Assembly (NCBI RefSeq): GCF_900129125.1
Contig: NZ_FQVJ01000028.1
Span: forward strand, 1-51,707
DNA length: 51,707 nucleotides
Source: Acidocella aminolytica 101 = DSM 11237
Lineage (GTDB): Bacteria; Pseudomonadota; Alphaproteobacteria; Acetobacterales; Acetobacteraceae
Direction: 5' to 3'
The position numbers and the translations under genes were made by a program. The notes beneath the pieces are model-generated. The model was not told the origin of the DNA, ran no database searches, and saw only the letters and a program-made list of their open reading frames with translations. Of the stretch, positions 43,102 through 51,446 are shown in pieces (position 1 is the stretch's first letter; each line of letters begins with the position of its first letter).

Positions 43102-43704
43102 ATGTCCCGTCCCCGTGTACTTAATGATGATGAGCTTCTCGACCGCGCCCGCGACATTTTTTGGCGTCAGGGCTACGCAGCCACCTCGCTGCGAGACTTG
43201 ACGGAGGCCACCAGCCTTTCTGCCGCCGCGCTTTACAACCGCTTTCACGATAAAGCCGGGTTGTTTCGTGAAGTCTTGCGCCGCTACGCCGATACAGGGT
43301 TAAGCGGCACATTTCTGCCCCGCTTGGCCGCTTTGCCGAACCCTGCTGACGCGGTTGTCGGACTATTTGCCGAGTTGCTTGCTCTCTCATGTTCGACGGA
43401 CACACCTTCCGGCTGCCTGCTTATCAACACCGCGCTGGATGGTGCGGCTGATACGGCCACCCTTGACCTGGTACGCGAACGGCTGGGCGAGGTTGAGGCA
43501 TTTCTGCGCGCCCAGCTTGAGCGCGCCAAAAAGGCCGGACTGCTGCCACCAGGAACTGAACCCGCCCTGGCGGCGGAAGGGCTATTTGGCGCCGTACTCG
43601 CATTGCGCGTACTCGCCCGCCTAGACCCCGACCCGGTGCGGCTGCGCCGGCTGGTTAAGGCCGCCCTAACCCCGCTTGGACTTTCCCTTGAACAAGGAGC
43701 CTGA
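43102..43704 (+). CDS. TetR-family repressor
   Basis: 200 residues. Residues 10-60 are the TetR helix-turn-helix (LLDRARDIFWRQGYAATSLRDLTEATSLSAAALYNRFHDKAGLF, split here across helices 1-4). The C-terminal ligand domain is of the YjdC/SACE type with DTPSGCLLINTAL. The mRNA is probably leaderless, because the promoter places the start at the ATG and no ribosome site is seen. It is the first gene of a set of two glutathione transferases and a haloacid dehalogenase and is likely to repress them. Confidence 0.9.
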   Translation: MSRPRVLNDDELLDRARDIFWRQGYAATSLRDLTEATSLSAAALYNRFHDKAGLFREVLRRYADTGLSGTFLPRLAALPNPADAVVGLFAELLALSCSTDTPSGCLLINTALDGAADTATLDLVRERLGEVEAFLRAQLERAKKAGLLPPGTEPALAAEGLFGAVLALRVLARLDPDPVRLRRLVKAALTPLGLSLEQGA

Positions 43705-43709
43705 AGCCT

Positions 43710-44414
43710 GTGATTGATCTCTATTACTGGACCACACCGAACGGCCATAAGATCACGATCTTCCTTGAGGAAACCGGTTTGCCTTACAAGATCGTGCCGG
43801 TGAACATCAGTAAGGGCGAACAATTCACGCCCGAATTTCTCGCCATTTCGCCAAACAACCGCATGCCCGCCATGGTCGATCATGCGCCGGAAGATGGCGC
43901 GGGACCGCTCAGCATCTTCGAATCCGGCGCCATTCTAGAATATCTGGCCGATAAATCCGGGCGGTTTCTCCCCCGCGCGCCGCGCCAGCGTTTCGACGTG
44001 CTGCAATGGCTCTATTGGCAAATGGGCGGACTTGGCCCAATGGCCGGCCAGAACCATCATTTCGTGCAATACGCGCCGGTGCAAATTCAATATGCGATCG
44101 ACCGCTATGTGAATGAAACTAATCGCCTATACAGTGTCCTTAACAAACGTCTCGCGGGCCGGGACTATATCGCCGGGGATTATTCGATCGCCGACATGGC
44201 ATGCCATCCTTGGATCAAGCTGCATAAAAACCAGAAGCAAAACCTTGAAGACTTCCCGCATCTGGCGCGCTGGTACGCGCTGGTGAGCGAGCGGCCAGCG
44301 GTGAAGCGCGCCTATGAGCTGGCGGATAAAATCAACACTGCGCCGGTGGTAAGCGAGGAAGCGCGCGCTGTTCTGTTTGGCCAGACCGCAACAAACCTGG
44401 CGGAGAGCAAATGA
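43710..44414 (+). CDS. Glutathione S-transferase (nu-class/YghU-YfcG-like)
   Basis: 234 residues from a GTG start (AAGGAG upstream). The thioredoxin-like N-domain has YYWTTPNGHKITIFLEETGLP and NNRMPAMVDH with the cis-Pro, then SIFESGAILEYLADK that binds the glutathione gamma-glutamyl part. The C-domain has YIAGDYSIADMACHPW. The active-site Thr/Asn of nu-class enzymes (TPNG) is present; these enzymes reduce disulphides and peroxides with glutathione. It follows tetR and overlaps the next transferase by four bases. Confidence 0.93.
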   Translation: MIDLYYWTTPNGHKITIFLEETGLPYKIVPVNISKGEQFTPEFLAISPNNRMPAMVDHAPEDGAGPLSIFESGAILEYLADKSGRFLPRAPRQRFDVLQWLYWQMGGLGPMAGQNHHFVQYAPVQIQYAIDRYVNETNRLYSVLNKRLAGRDYIAGDYSIADMACHPWIKLHKNQKQNLEDFPHLARWYALVSERPAVKRAYELADKINTAPVVSEEARAVLFGQTATNLAESK

Positions 44415-45112
44415 TGACCAACCCGATCAGACTTTACGACCTCGCCGCCAAGGATGATGGCATCCGCTTCAGCCCGAATTGTTGGCGGGTACGTTTGGCA
44501 CTGGCGCATAAAGGATTGCCGGTTGAGACCATCCCTTGGCGCTTTACGGAAAAGGAGGCGATTTCCTTCTCCGGCCAGGGCAAGGTGCCGGTGATCGTCG
44601 ATGCCGGGCGCTGTGTGGTGGATAGCTGGGACATCGCTGAATATCTGGAGGTGACGTACCCTGACCGCCCCTCGCTGTTCAACGGCGCGGCTGGTCATGC
44701 GCTGACCAGGTTCGTTAATGAATGGACCGAGAATGCGCTGCACCCCGCCATCGCCCGGTTGATCCTGCCGGAGATCCACGCCATGCTTCACCCCAAGGAT
44801 CAGGATTATTTCAAAACCACGCGCGAGGCTTTCTTTGGCTGCAGCCTGGATGATCTAGCGGCGGGACGCGAGGCGCATCTTGCCACGCTGCGCCAGGCTC
44901 TACGTCCTCTTGCGGCCACACTCGCCCAGCAGGCTTACATATCCGGCGCGGCGGCTGCCTATGCGGACCATGTCGTCTTTGGAGCGCTGCAATGGCTGCG
45001 TGTGTGCAGCCCTCACGACGTCACCAGCGATCAACCAGCCCTGGCCGATTGGTTCACCCGCATGTTGAATGCCTATGATGGGCTGGCCGGGGCAATGCCT
45101 GCTGCAGCGTGA
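44411..45112 (+). CDS. Glutathione S-transferase family protein (LigE/beta-etherase-like)
   Basis: 233 residues. The N-domain reads LYDLAAKDDGIRFSPNCWRVRLALAHKG, then VPVIVDAGRCVVDSWDIAEYLEVTYPDRPSLF. This closely follows the LigE-type beta-etherases (SPY.WR..YALKHKG ... WVIAEYLDEKYPDRP), with Cys in SPNCW in the region where the catalytic residue is expected. The C-domain is all-helical. It could cleave aryl ethers or dehalogenate aromatic substrates with glutathione. It starts at overlapping ATGATG with the upstream gene. Confidence 0.85.
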   Translation: MMTNPIRLYDLAAKDDGIRFSPNCWRVRLALAHKGLPVETIPWRFTEKEAISFSGQGKVPVIVDAGRCVVDSWDIAEYLEVTYPDRPSLFNGAAGHALTRFVNEWTENALHPAIARLILPEIHAMLHPKDQDYFKTTREAFFGCSLDDLAAGREAHLATLRQALRPLAATLAQQAYISGAAAAYADHVVFGALQWLRVCSPHDVTSDQPALADWFTRMLNAYDGLAGAMPAAA

Positions 45113-45125
45113 GGGAGAGGAAGCC

Positions 45126-45803
45126 ATGCCCATTAAAGCCTGCATATTCGACGCTTATGGAACCTTGTTCGACCTCGCTTCCGCCACCGCGCGCTGCCCA
45201 GACATACCGGAACCTCAGCGCGCCGCCTTGAACGCGCTTTGGCGCGACAAGCAACTGCAATACACTTGGCTGCGCGCGCTGCAGGGACGCTATGCGGACT
45301 TTCACCAAGTCACTGCCGAAGCGCTGGACTTCGCGCTGGAGAGCCTCAACCTCGCCAGCCCCCAACGCCATGCAGCGCTAATGGCGCTGTTCGAAACGCT
45401 TCACGCCTTCCCGGAGGTGCCGCAAATGCTCCGCATCCTGCGTCAGGCCGGCCTGAAAACTGCAATCCTCTCCAACGGCACCCCGGCAATGCTCGCCTCT
45501 TCCATCTCCAGTGCCGGGCTGGAAGGGCTGTTTGATGAGGTGCTTTCAGTTGATCCGCTGCGTACCTACAAGACTGACCGGCGCGTCTATCAATACGCAC
45601 TGGACAGGCTGGGGCTGGCAGCGGATGAAATCAGCTTCCAATCTTCCAACGGTTGGGATGCCCATGCCGCGGCGGATTTCGGTATGCGTGTGGTCTGGTG
45701 CAACCGCTACGGCCAACGCCGCGAGCGCCTGCCCGGCCAGCCCGCACATGAAGTCACTACATTGGCAGCACTACCCGCCTGGCTGGGGCTCAACACATCG
45801 TGA
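45126..45803 (+). CDS. Haloacid dehalogenase, type II ((S)-2-haloacid dehalogenase)
   Basis: 225-residue HAD-superfamily hydrolase. The nucleophile is Asp9 (FDAYGTLFD). The other motifs are LSNGTPAML (Ser/Asn), the Lys in RTYKTDRRVYQ, and SSNGWDAHAAADFGMRVVWCNR with the Asp of motif IV, as in haloacid dehalogenases such as DehL. It would hydrolyse 2-chloro or 2-bromo acids to hydroxy acids. The ATG has GAGAGGAAG upstream. It is the third gene of the tetR operon. Confidence 0.92.
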   Translation: MPIKACIFDAYGTLFDLASATARCPDIPEPQRAALNALWRDKQLQYTWLRALQGRYADFHQVTAEALDFALESLNLASPQRHAALMALFETLHAFPEVPQMLRILRQAGLKTAILSNGTPAMLASSISSAGLEGLFDEVLSVDPLRTYKTDRRVYQYALDRLGLAADEISFQSSNGWDAHAAADFGMRVVWCNRYGQRRERLPGQPAHEVTTLAALPAWLGLNTS

Positions 45804-45917
45804 TGAGCCCCAGCTGGCTTATTTTGCCGACACGAACGCAACTTGACTGTCTGCTGTCAGGATAACTTTCGCCCTATCCGCGCATCCAGCTTTCAAGTCT
45901 CTCTTTCACCTACACCT

Positions 45918-45953
45918 CTTAGCCCCAATGACGACTGTGTGATTGAGGCTAAG
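45918..45953. terminator. Hairpin between dehalogenase and AtoE-like genes
   Basis: CTTAGCCCCAAT and ATTGAGGCTAAG pair with one mismatch around a 12-base loop, between convergent genes. No T-run follows in either direction, so this is a tentative bidirectional terminator. Confidence 0.4.
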
Positions 45954-45965
45954 TTCAATATTCGT

Positions 45966-47348
45966 TTACGGAATGAAGAGTAGGCTCGCGGCGTAGATCA
46001 CGAACGATACCAGGAACGTGACCGCAGTATAGCCCATTACACGTTGCAGCCGAATGCCAGCCATGGCCACAACAGGCACCGCCCAAAAGGGTTGCAGCAT
46101 ATTTGAAACATTTTCTGCCATTGCAACCCCCATGGCGGTGTGTGCCACAGAAGCATGCAATGTCACGGCGGCAGGCACTACGAACGGCCCCTGCACAGCC
46201 CAATGACCACCTGCGCTAGGGACCAAGAGTGTAATGATCATAGAGCTTACATAGCTCCACAGCGGCAAAGAATGGCTAGACGCAATATTCACAAAGCCTT
46301 TGGCGATTAGAGCTGCTAGCCCCGTACCCGCCATGATCCCCATAATACCGCCATACATCGGATATTGCAGGACCATAGAGCCAGTTTGTCTTACGCCATT
46401 GCGAACGGCATAGGCATAGTTGATCGGGCGTCCCTGCAAAGCCAGACCTACTAGCAAGAAAATCAGGATCGTCATGTTAATGTCGAGTACGAAGCTGTGA
46501 CTGGCAACTTTTGTCCAGATCAAACCAAGCCCAAGCGCCAGCAGAACGATTGTGCCTAAGGGAGAGCGCTCCATACGCGCAGCTGGCGAGCCCGGATTCA
46601 GGGCTGTACGGCTGTGGCTGTCCATGTCCCCTGCTTCATCTTCAATCTGAACAGATTGAAGATCGTCTCCCTTCGGGTGCATCCAAACAAAAATTACCGC
46701 CATGACCACAACCACCAAAACGGTGGGTACCAATACAAAGGGAGCAAAAATAGTTTGACTCAATGGGATGAGTTGGCCCGTAATTTTCTCAACAAAGTTC
46801 ATCTCATTTCCATGAGTGGCTTGAGAGAGGGCGATCGAGCTAGACAAGCCGTTGTTACAGATCGACCAAGCGGAATAAGAACCCGCCACCAACCAGCCAA
46901 AATCCACTTGTGCTCGGCGTGCAATTTCGCGTGAGAGAAAAGCTGCAACCACCAACCCGAGCCCCCAGTTTAGCCAAGCTGCTATCGCGACGACTGGGAA
47001 CAGCAATATGACCGCTTGAGCCGGGGTTTTTACATTTTTGGCCATTGCACCTAGAATGGCACGCACGGCAGGAGCGTCCGCCACCGCAAAACCAGTAAGT
47101 AAAATCAGCACCATCTGGAACGCAAAGGCGATAATTTTAAACGCGCCTGTGTACCAACTGTTCAGCAGTTTTGATACCGAAATACCAGGCACCAGAATTA
47201 CGGCCAACGCCGCAACCAATACCGTGAGTCCAATGGACAGGATGAACGGGTCAGGCAACAGCTGTTCAAAGACATAGACAATTTTATCGACAATGCGTTT
47301 ATGCTCGGCGCCGCCTGACAGAGCTGGTAAATCCCTGGAACTACTCAT
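45966..47348 (-). CDS. Short-chain fatty acid transporter (AtoE-like)
   Basis: 460-residue polytopic permease from the ATG at 47348 (GGAAGAAG upstream); a longer frame to 47480 adds residues without family content. About 12 hydrophobic helices, beginning PDPFILSIGLTVLVAALAVILVPG, with the conserved AtoE stretches WYTGAFKIIAFAFQMVLIL, LNWGLGLVVAAFLSREIA and PSAGGHWAVQGPFV. AtoE-type proteins take up short-chain acids such as acetoacetate or butyrate. It stands alone and does not sit with CoA-transferase genes in this window. Confidence 0.9.
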   Translation of the reverse strand: MSSSRDLPALSGGAEHKRIVDKIVYVFEQLLPDPFILSIGLTVLVAALAVILVPGISVSKLLNSWYTGAFKIIAFAFQMVLILLTGFAVADAPAVRAILGAMAKNVKTPAQAVILLFPVVAIAAWLNWGLGLVVAAFLSREIARRAQVDFGWLVAGSYSAWSICNNGLSSSIALSQATHGNEMNFVEKITGQLIPLSQTIFAPFVLVPTVLVVVVMAVIFVWMHPKGDDLQSVQIEDEAGDMDSHSRTALNPGSPAARMERSPLGTIVLLALGLGLIWTKVASHSFVLDINMTILIFLLVGLALQGRPINYAYAVRNGVRQTGSMVLQYPMYGGIMGIMAGTGLAALIAKGFVNIASSHSLPLWSYVSSMIITLLVPSAGGHWAVQGPFVVPAAVTLHASVAHTAMGVAMAENVSNMLQPFWAVPVVAMAGIRLQRVMGYTAVTFLVSFVIYAASLLFIP

Positions 47349-47613
47349 AACTTCTTCCTGCATTTGTTTCCGAGCGTAGGATGCTGAAGGCCAAACCATC
47401 ACACACAGCCAAGCCTTAACCCCTGTCTCATTTTCTTCCGCCTTCACGAGGCAGAAATTGTTTGTCCGATTATCGCGCAATATAGCCGATAATAGAATTA
47501 GACTTTCGAGTGATAGAAGATGTCAAGAAGCTGGTATGCGACCGTGCTATGCTTCTGGACTTGCTTCAGGAAAATGGAGAGCTCCTAATTGTATAGGGAG
47601 GGGTAATTCGCTC

Positions 47614-48010
47614 ATGGTGCAACGGAATACCGAGGACTTTGAAGATGCGGCGGTTCGGCTGGTCATCACGAGCGGGCACATTCGCCGTGCAAAGAAAGAC
47701 CTCCATGTCCATCGGCATTGCAAAATGCTGGCAATAAGCCAAAGTGGACATTTTGCCTGGAGATCCCTTCTCCTCAGACTGCACAACGGCAGGATAAGGT
47801 ACTACTTGCCCATGTCCGGTCGGCATACGCCTTGTCGAATGGCGCTTACGGGCGCCAGCGGATGACCCGCGAACTTCGCGACCAGGGTTTGACGGTAGGA
47901 CGCCAGAGGGTTGCGCGGCTTATGCGCGATAACGATGAGCACCCGCGCTGCTACGACTATCTCACGCATTCAAGCGATATTCAGCCGCACTAACTGCAGT
48001 GCCTTTGAGG
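47614..48010 (+). pseudogene. IS3-family element remnant, first part (orfA/orfB fragments)
   Basis: Starting at an ATG behind GGGAGG, the frame reads MVQRNTEDFEDAAVRLVI, the N-terminus of an IS3 orfA. Before the orfA helix-turn-helix ends, the sequence jumps to CKMLAISQSGHFAWRS, the orfB beginning. It then continues in another frame as AHVRSAYALSNGAYGRQRM, then TRELRDQGLTVGRQRVARL, the HTH_21 part of an IS3 transposase. A deletion and a frameshift have occurred. Near 48000 it gives way to foreign sequence. Confidence 0.8.
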
Positions 48011-48039
48011 TTTGAGAGCAATGTACACCATCAAAAGAA

Positions 48040-48348
48040 GCACGGCGGTCGATCTACTTCCGTCCGCGCCCAGAAGACGAGGCGCTGAATACCGCCTATA
48101 TGCGGATCCATGACCAAGAATGGCAGAAGCGTTACGGGATAAAGGCTGGAATTTAAGGAACATTGTTGCAGGGCGTGCGCACGTTCGGATTGCGACAAAG
48201 CCGATACATCGGCTTGGCAAAGACAGGACTACAAGAAGCTTGCACGGCAGCGACCATGAACGTATCGCGCATCGTGAACTGATTGGATCAAAAGCCACGA
48301 GCGAAAACTGAGACTACTCGCTTTGCAGCTTTGGCTCAAACGAAGTGA
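48040..48348 (+). pseudogene. IS1182-family transposase C-terminal fragment
   Basis: An open stretch with two internal stops (TAA at 48154 and TGA at 48280) reads RPRPEDEALN, EWQKRYGIKAGI, GTLLQGVRTFGLRQSRYIG and LAKTGLQEACTAATMN, then VSRIVN and RFAALAQ. This is the C-terminal third of an IS1182/IS5-like transposase (canonical pattern KRAGIEGT..QG.R..GLRQARYRGLAKT.LQ). It sits inside the IS3 remnant, splitting it, and no element ends are recognisable. Confidence 0.75.
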
Positions 48349-48384
48349 AGTCACCGACAGTATCTTTCCTACGTTTGGCCCAAG

Positions 48385-48814
48385 AGAGGATGGCTTTATC
48401 TGGCGGTCGTGATGGACTTCTTGTCCCGGCACACTAACGGCTGGTCCGTCAGTGCCCGCTTGCACCGCAACCTCGCCCCGGCCACAATCCGGCAGGCTTT
48501 TACCATTCGTGGCTCTTGTCCTGGCTTGATTTGCCATACAGATCACGGCAACTGATATTGTTCAATTGAATGTCAAGCTGAACTGAAGAGGCAGGGGGCC
48601 GTCATTTCAATGTCAGGAAAGAGAAGTTGTTACGACAACACCATCGTCGAGACCTTCGTCAAAACTCTCAAGTCAGAAATCGTCTGGCGCACAACGTTTA
48701 TGACTAAAGCAGGAAACCAAGGCCGCCATTAGCCGCTACATCGACGGGTTCTATAATCCAGCCTGCCAACATCCATCACAGGACTTCATCAGCCTAGCCG
48801 CTTACGAGAGGTAG
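48385..48814 (+). pseudogene. IS3-family element remnant, second part (orfB end)
   Basis: The IS3 orfB resumes as GWLYLAVVMDFLSRHTNGWS, the region with the second catalytic Asp, then SARLHRNLAPATIRQA and GLICHTDHGN. After frameshifts it gives SMSGKRSCYDNTIVETFVK, TLKSEIVWRT, and ISRYIDGFYNPA to the end of the gene (about 48814). Several stops and shifts make it inactive. Fragments on both sides of the IS1182 piece fit one original IS3 copy. Confidence 0.8.
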
Positions 48815-48943
48815 ACACCGTAATTAAAACAGCTCTCCACTTTTCCAAAGCAAGTCCACGCCCCCTACCTCAATCCGGTTAAGTAAATATCAGGTCGATG
48901 AAACAAAAATTATCAAAGACAAAACAAAAACGCAAAAATATCG

Positions 48944-48998
48944 GCAAATTTGCACCACACCAAGCGTGATCTCTAGCATTTCCAAGCATTTCTGGAAA
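48944..48998 (+). promoter_or_regulatory. Candidate activator sites upstream of the ferredoxin promoter
   Basis: GCAAATTTGC at 48944-48953 is a perfect palindrome. TTTCCA (48979-48984), eight bases, TGGAAA (48993-48998) is a second perfect inverted repeat, and AGCATTTC is repeated exactly, 10 bp apart, within it. They lie from about 80 to 25 bases before the predicted transcription start. Confidence 0.45.
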
Positions 48999-49014
48999 CG
49001 GCACAACTCTTGCT
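48999..49014 (+). promoter_or_regulatory. Sigma-54 promoter of the ferredoxin operon
   Basis: CGGCACAACTCTTGCT has the invariant GG (49000-49001) and GC (49012-49013) of sigma-54 promoters, exactly 10 bases apart, and the GGCAC and TTGCT context. Transcription would start near 49025, leaving about 44 leader bases before fdx. Confidence 0.7.
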
Positions 49015-49068
49015 TTCAAAAAATTCAGAGAGAAACATCATTTGAACCAAGAATAGGAGTAATTTACC

Positions 49069-49380
49069 TTGGTGGATTTAATTGTGATTGATCGCGCGGG
49101 CTGCGAACACAACTTCAAAGCCACGCCGGGGAAGAGCCTTATGGAAAGCATTCGTGATCAGGGGATTTACGATATCAAGGCGCTGTGCGGTGGAAGCTGT
49201 TCCTGCGCAACATGTCATGTATATGTGGACAGCGATACTCCGCTTGCAGTTATGAGCGAGGATGAGAACGACCTACTCGACGGCACGTCGGAACGTCAGG
49301 CCAACTCGCGCCTTTCCTGCCAAATCACCCTGATCAGGGGTATGGACCCGTTACACGTGGTCATCGCTCCCGAGGACTGA
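49069..49380 (+). CDS. [2Fe-2S] ferredoxin
   Basis: 103 residues from a TTG start (AGGAG 9 bases upstream; GTG 49072 is an alternative). The cluster ligands follow the adrenodoxin/putidaredoxin spacing: Cys40, Cys46, Cys49 and Cys84, in LCGGSCSCATCHVYV and SRLSCQI, with an extra Cys44. It is a one-electron carrier for a monooxygenase, P450 or dioxygenase, but no such enzyme is in the window. It is the first gene of a two-gene operon with a ferredoxin reductase, behind a sigma-54 promoter. Confidence 0.93.
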   Translation: MVDLIVIDRAGCEHNFKATPGKSLMESIRDQGIYDIKALCGGSCSCATCHVYVDSDTPLAVMSEDENDLLDGTSERQANSRLSCQITLIRGMDPLHVVIAPED

Positions 49381-49383
49381 AAT

Positions 49384-50613
49384 TTGTTCACGTCAGATGT
49401 TCTAATCGTCGGGGGCGGCCAAGCAGGCGCCACCGCAGCCATCACTCTGCGCCAGATTGGTTTTGGCGGAAGCGTGACCATTCTGGAAGCCACCGCAGAT
49501 CTTCCTTATGAGCGACCACCGCTCTCGAAAAGCTATATACTCGGGAAGCGCAATTTCGAAAGCAACCTGATCCGTCCCGCTCGCTTCTGGGCTGAACAGA
49601 AAATCAGTATTTTCACTAACGCAGCCGTCATCGCCATCGATCCTGCCCGCTTACAGGTGACGCTGACCGATGGTCGTGTTATTGGCTTTGGCAATCTGCT
49701 TTGGGCCGCAGGCGGCACCCCCCGCCGCCTCACGTGTCCCGGCGCGAAACTCTCCGGTATATTCACACTGCATGACAAGTTAGATGCCGATGCCATTGCG
49801 GCGCGGCTCGGCGCCCCCCGGCGTGCGGTGATCGTCGGCGGCGGATATATTGGGCTGGAGATGGCGTCGGTGCTGCGCAAGCTGGGGCATCACGTCACCG
49901 TGCTGGAAGCACAGGAGCGTGTATTGGCGCGTGTAGCCGGTGAGACGTTGTCACGTTTCGTTGAAACCGAGCACCGCGCTCATGGGGTAGAGGTCTTTCT
50001 TAACGCCCAACTGCGCGAATTGCACGGGACGAATGGTGAGGTAACAACTGCAGTACTGGCTGATGGAAGAGAATTACCAGCCGACCTCGTCGTCGCTGGC
50101 ATCGGCATTACGCCATTAGTTGCGCCATTGCTGGAGGCGGGAGCAGCGGGTGGCAACGGGGTAGAGGTGGACGAGTTCTGCGCCACCAGCCTGCCTGGCA
50201 TCTACGCGGCTGGTGACGGCGCACGCCACCGTAATCGTTTCGCCTTGAATGAATGGGTGCGGCTGGAATCGGTGCAGAACGCCACCGATCAGGCAATCAC
50301 TGCCGCCCACGCCATTGCGGGCCAAAGCAAGCCTTATGCTGCTCTGCCCTGGTTTTGGTCCAACCAGTATGATCTGCGCCTGCAAAGCGCCGGGCTCAAC
50401 ATGGGTCATGACACTACGCTGCTGCGCGGGGACCTCGCTGCGCGTAGTTTCTCGATCCTTTATCTAAAAGAAGGAAAAGTTATCGCCCTGGATTGCGTGA
50501 ACTGTACCAAGGACTACGCCGCAGGAAAACCGCTTGTGCTCAATCACGCGCGGCTGGATGTTGTCCGCGCCTCAGATAATAACATTCCGCTGAAAGAAGC
50601 TTTAGCCAGTTAG
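49384..50613 (+). CDS. NAD(P)H-ferredoxin reductase (FAD, putidaredoxin-reductase type)
   Basis: 409 residues from a TTG start three bases after the ferredoxin stop (GAGGA upstream). The N-terminal FAD-binding GGGQAGATAA, the NAD-binding AVIVGGGYIGLEMASVL (middle), GIGITPLVA, and the FAD-contacting GIYAAGDGARHRN are all in family order. It passes electrons from NADH to the ferredoxin. The final 12 bases overlap the convergent activator gene. Confidence 0.94.
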   Translation: MFTSDVLIVGGGQAGATAAITLRQIGFGGSVTILEATADLPYERPPLSKSYILGKRNFESNLIRPARFWAEQKISIFTNAAVIAIDPARLQVTLTDGRVIGFGNLLWAAGGTPRRLTCPGAKLSGIFTLHDKLDADAIAARLGAPRRAVIVGGGYIGLEMASVLRKLGHHVTVLEAQERVLARVAGETLSRFVETEHRAHGVEVFLNAQLRELHGTNGEVTTAVLADGRELPADLVVAGIGITPLVAPLLEAGAAGGNGVEVDEFCATSLPGIYAAGDGARHRNRFALNEWVRLESVQNATDQAITAAHAIAGQSKPYAALPWFWSNQYDLRLQSAGLNMGHDTTLLRGDLAARSFSILYLKEGKVIALDCVNCTKDYAAGKPLVLNHARLDVVRASDNNIPLKEALAS

Positions 50614-51446
50614 CCGGCGTAGCTTACGAAGCAGCGTGGCATTGTCGATTCCCAAACGCTGCGCGGCCTCACGCCTCGTGCCATATTTGGCAATGGCGTC
50701 GCGCAGCACTCGATCCTCGAACATGGCGGTCATCTCCTTCAACGTTGTGCCCTCTTCCTGCATGGGCAATGAAGCTGGGCTTGCCGCCTCCACGTTCAGC
50801 ACAGATTCCAGATGCTCCGGCGTCGCCACTTCATCAGCGACGATGTCAAGATAGTCGATAATGCTCGAAAGTTCTCGTACATTTCCGGGCAAATGCGCGG
50901 TCAGTAGCGCCGTCCGGCAGCCTGGGGAGAGGCGCAGCTTCGGCTGCCGCCCAGCGTTTGCCTTGACAAGCAGAGCGTCGAGCAACGCCTCCTTATCCGG
51001 CCTGTCGCGCAGCGCTGGAACGAGCATGGGAAAAGTAGCGATACGATAGAACAAATCCTCCCTGAACCGCCCCAGCCTGATCATCTCGCGCAGATCGCGG
51101 TTGGTGGCGGTGATCACGGTGGTCTCAATACGTTTGGAAACCGGCGAGCCAACCGGCTGGATCGTACTATCTTCGAGGAATTTAAGCAGCTTGGCCTGGG
51201 AGGAGAGAGGGATTTCTCCAACCTCGTCGAGAAAAAGCGTACCACCGCGCGCACCCTCGACAAAGCCGCGCTTGCCCGCCTGCAACGCGCCGGTAAAGGC
51301 GCCGCGCTCATAACCGAACATTTCGGATTCAAACAAAGTCTCAGGAATACTTCCGCAATTCACATGCATAAAAGGTGCACCGTTACCGGCGGCTAGGTCG
51401 TGGATATGCCGGGCAATCACTGTCTTTCCAACGCCAGACTCACCTA
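50602..51446 (-). pseudogene. Sigma-54 activator with its 5' end cut off by an IS630 element
   Basis: The 281 remaining codons are an almost complete AAA+ domain and a Fis-type DNA-binding tail. GESGVGKT is Walker A (right at the break), GAFTGA the sigma-54 contact loop, GGTLFLDEVGEIPLSS the Walker B, and FREDLFYRIA and LPGNVREL the later ATPase motifs. The C-terminal tail RREAAQRLGIDNATLLRKLRR is the helix-turn-helix. At 51445-51446 (the duplicated TA) coding sequence ends and IS630 sequence begins, so the sensor domain and start are missing. Its neighbour on the convergent strand has a sigma-54 promoter, so it was very probably its activator. Confidence 0.85.
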
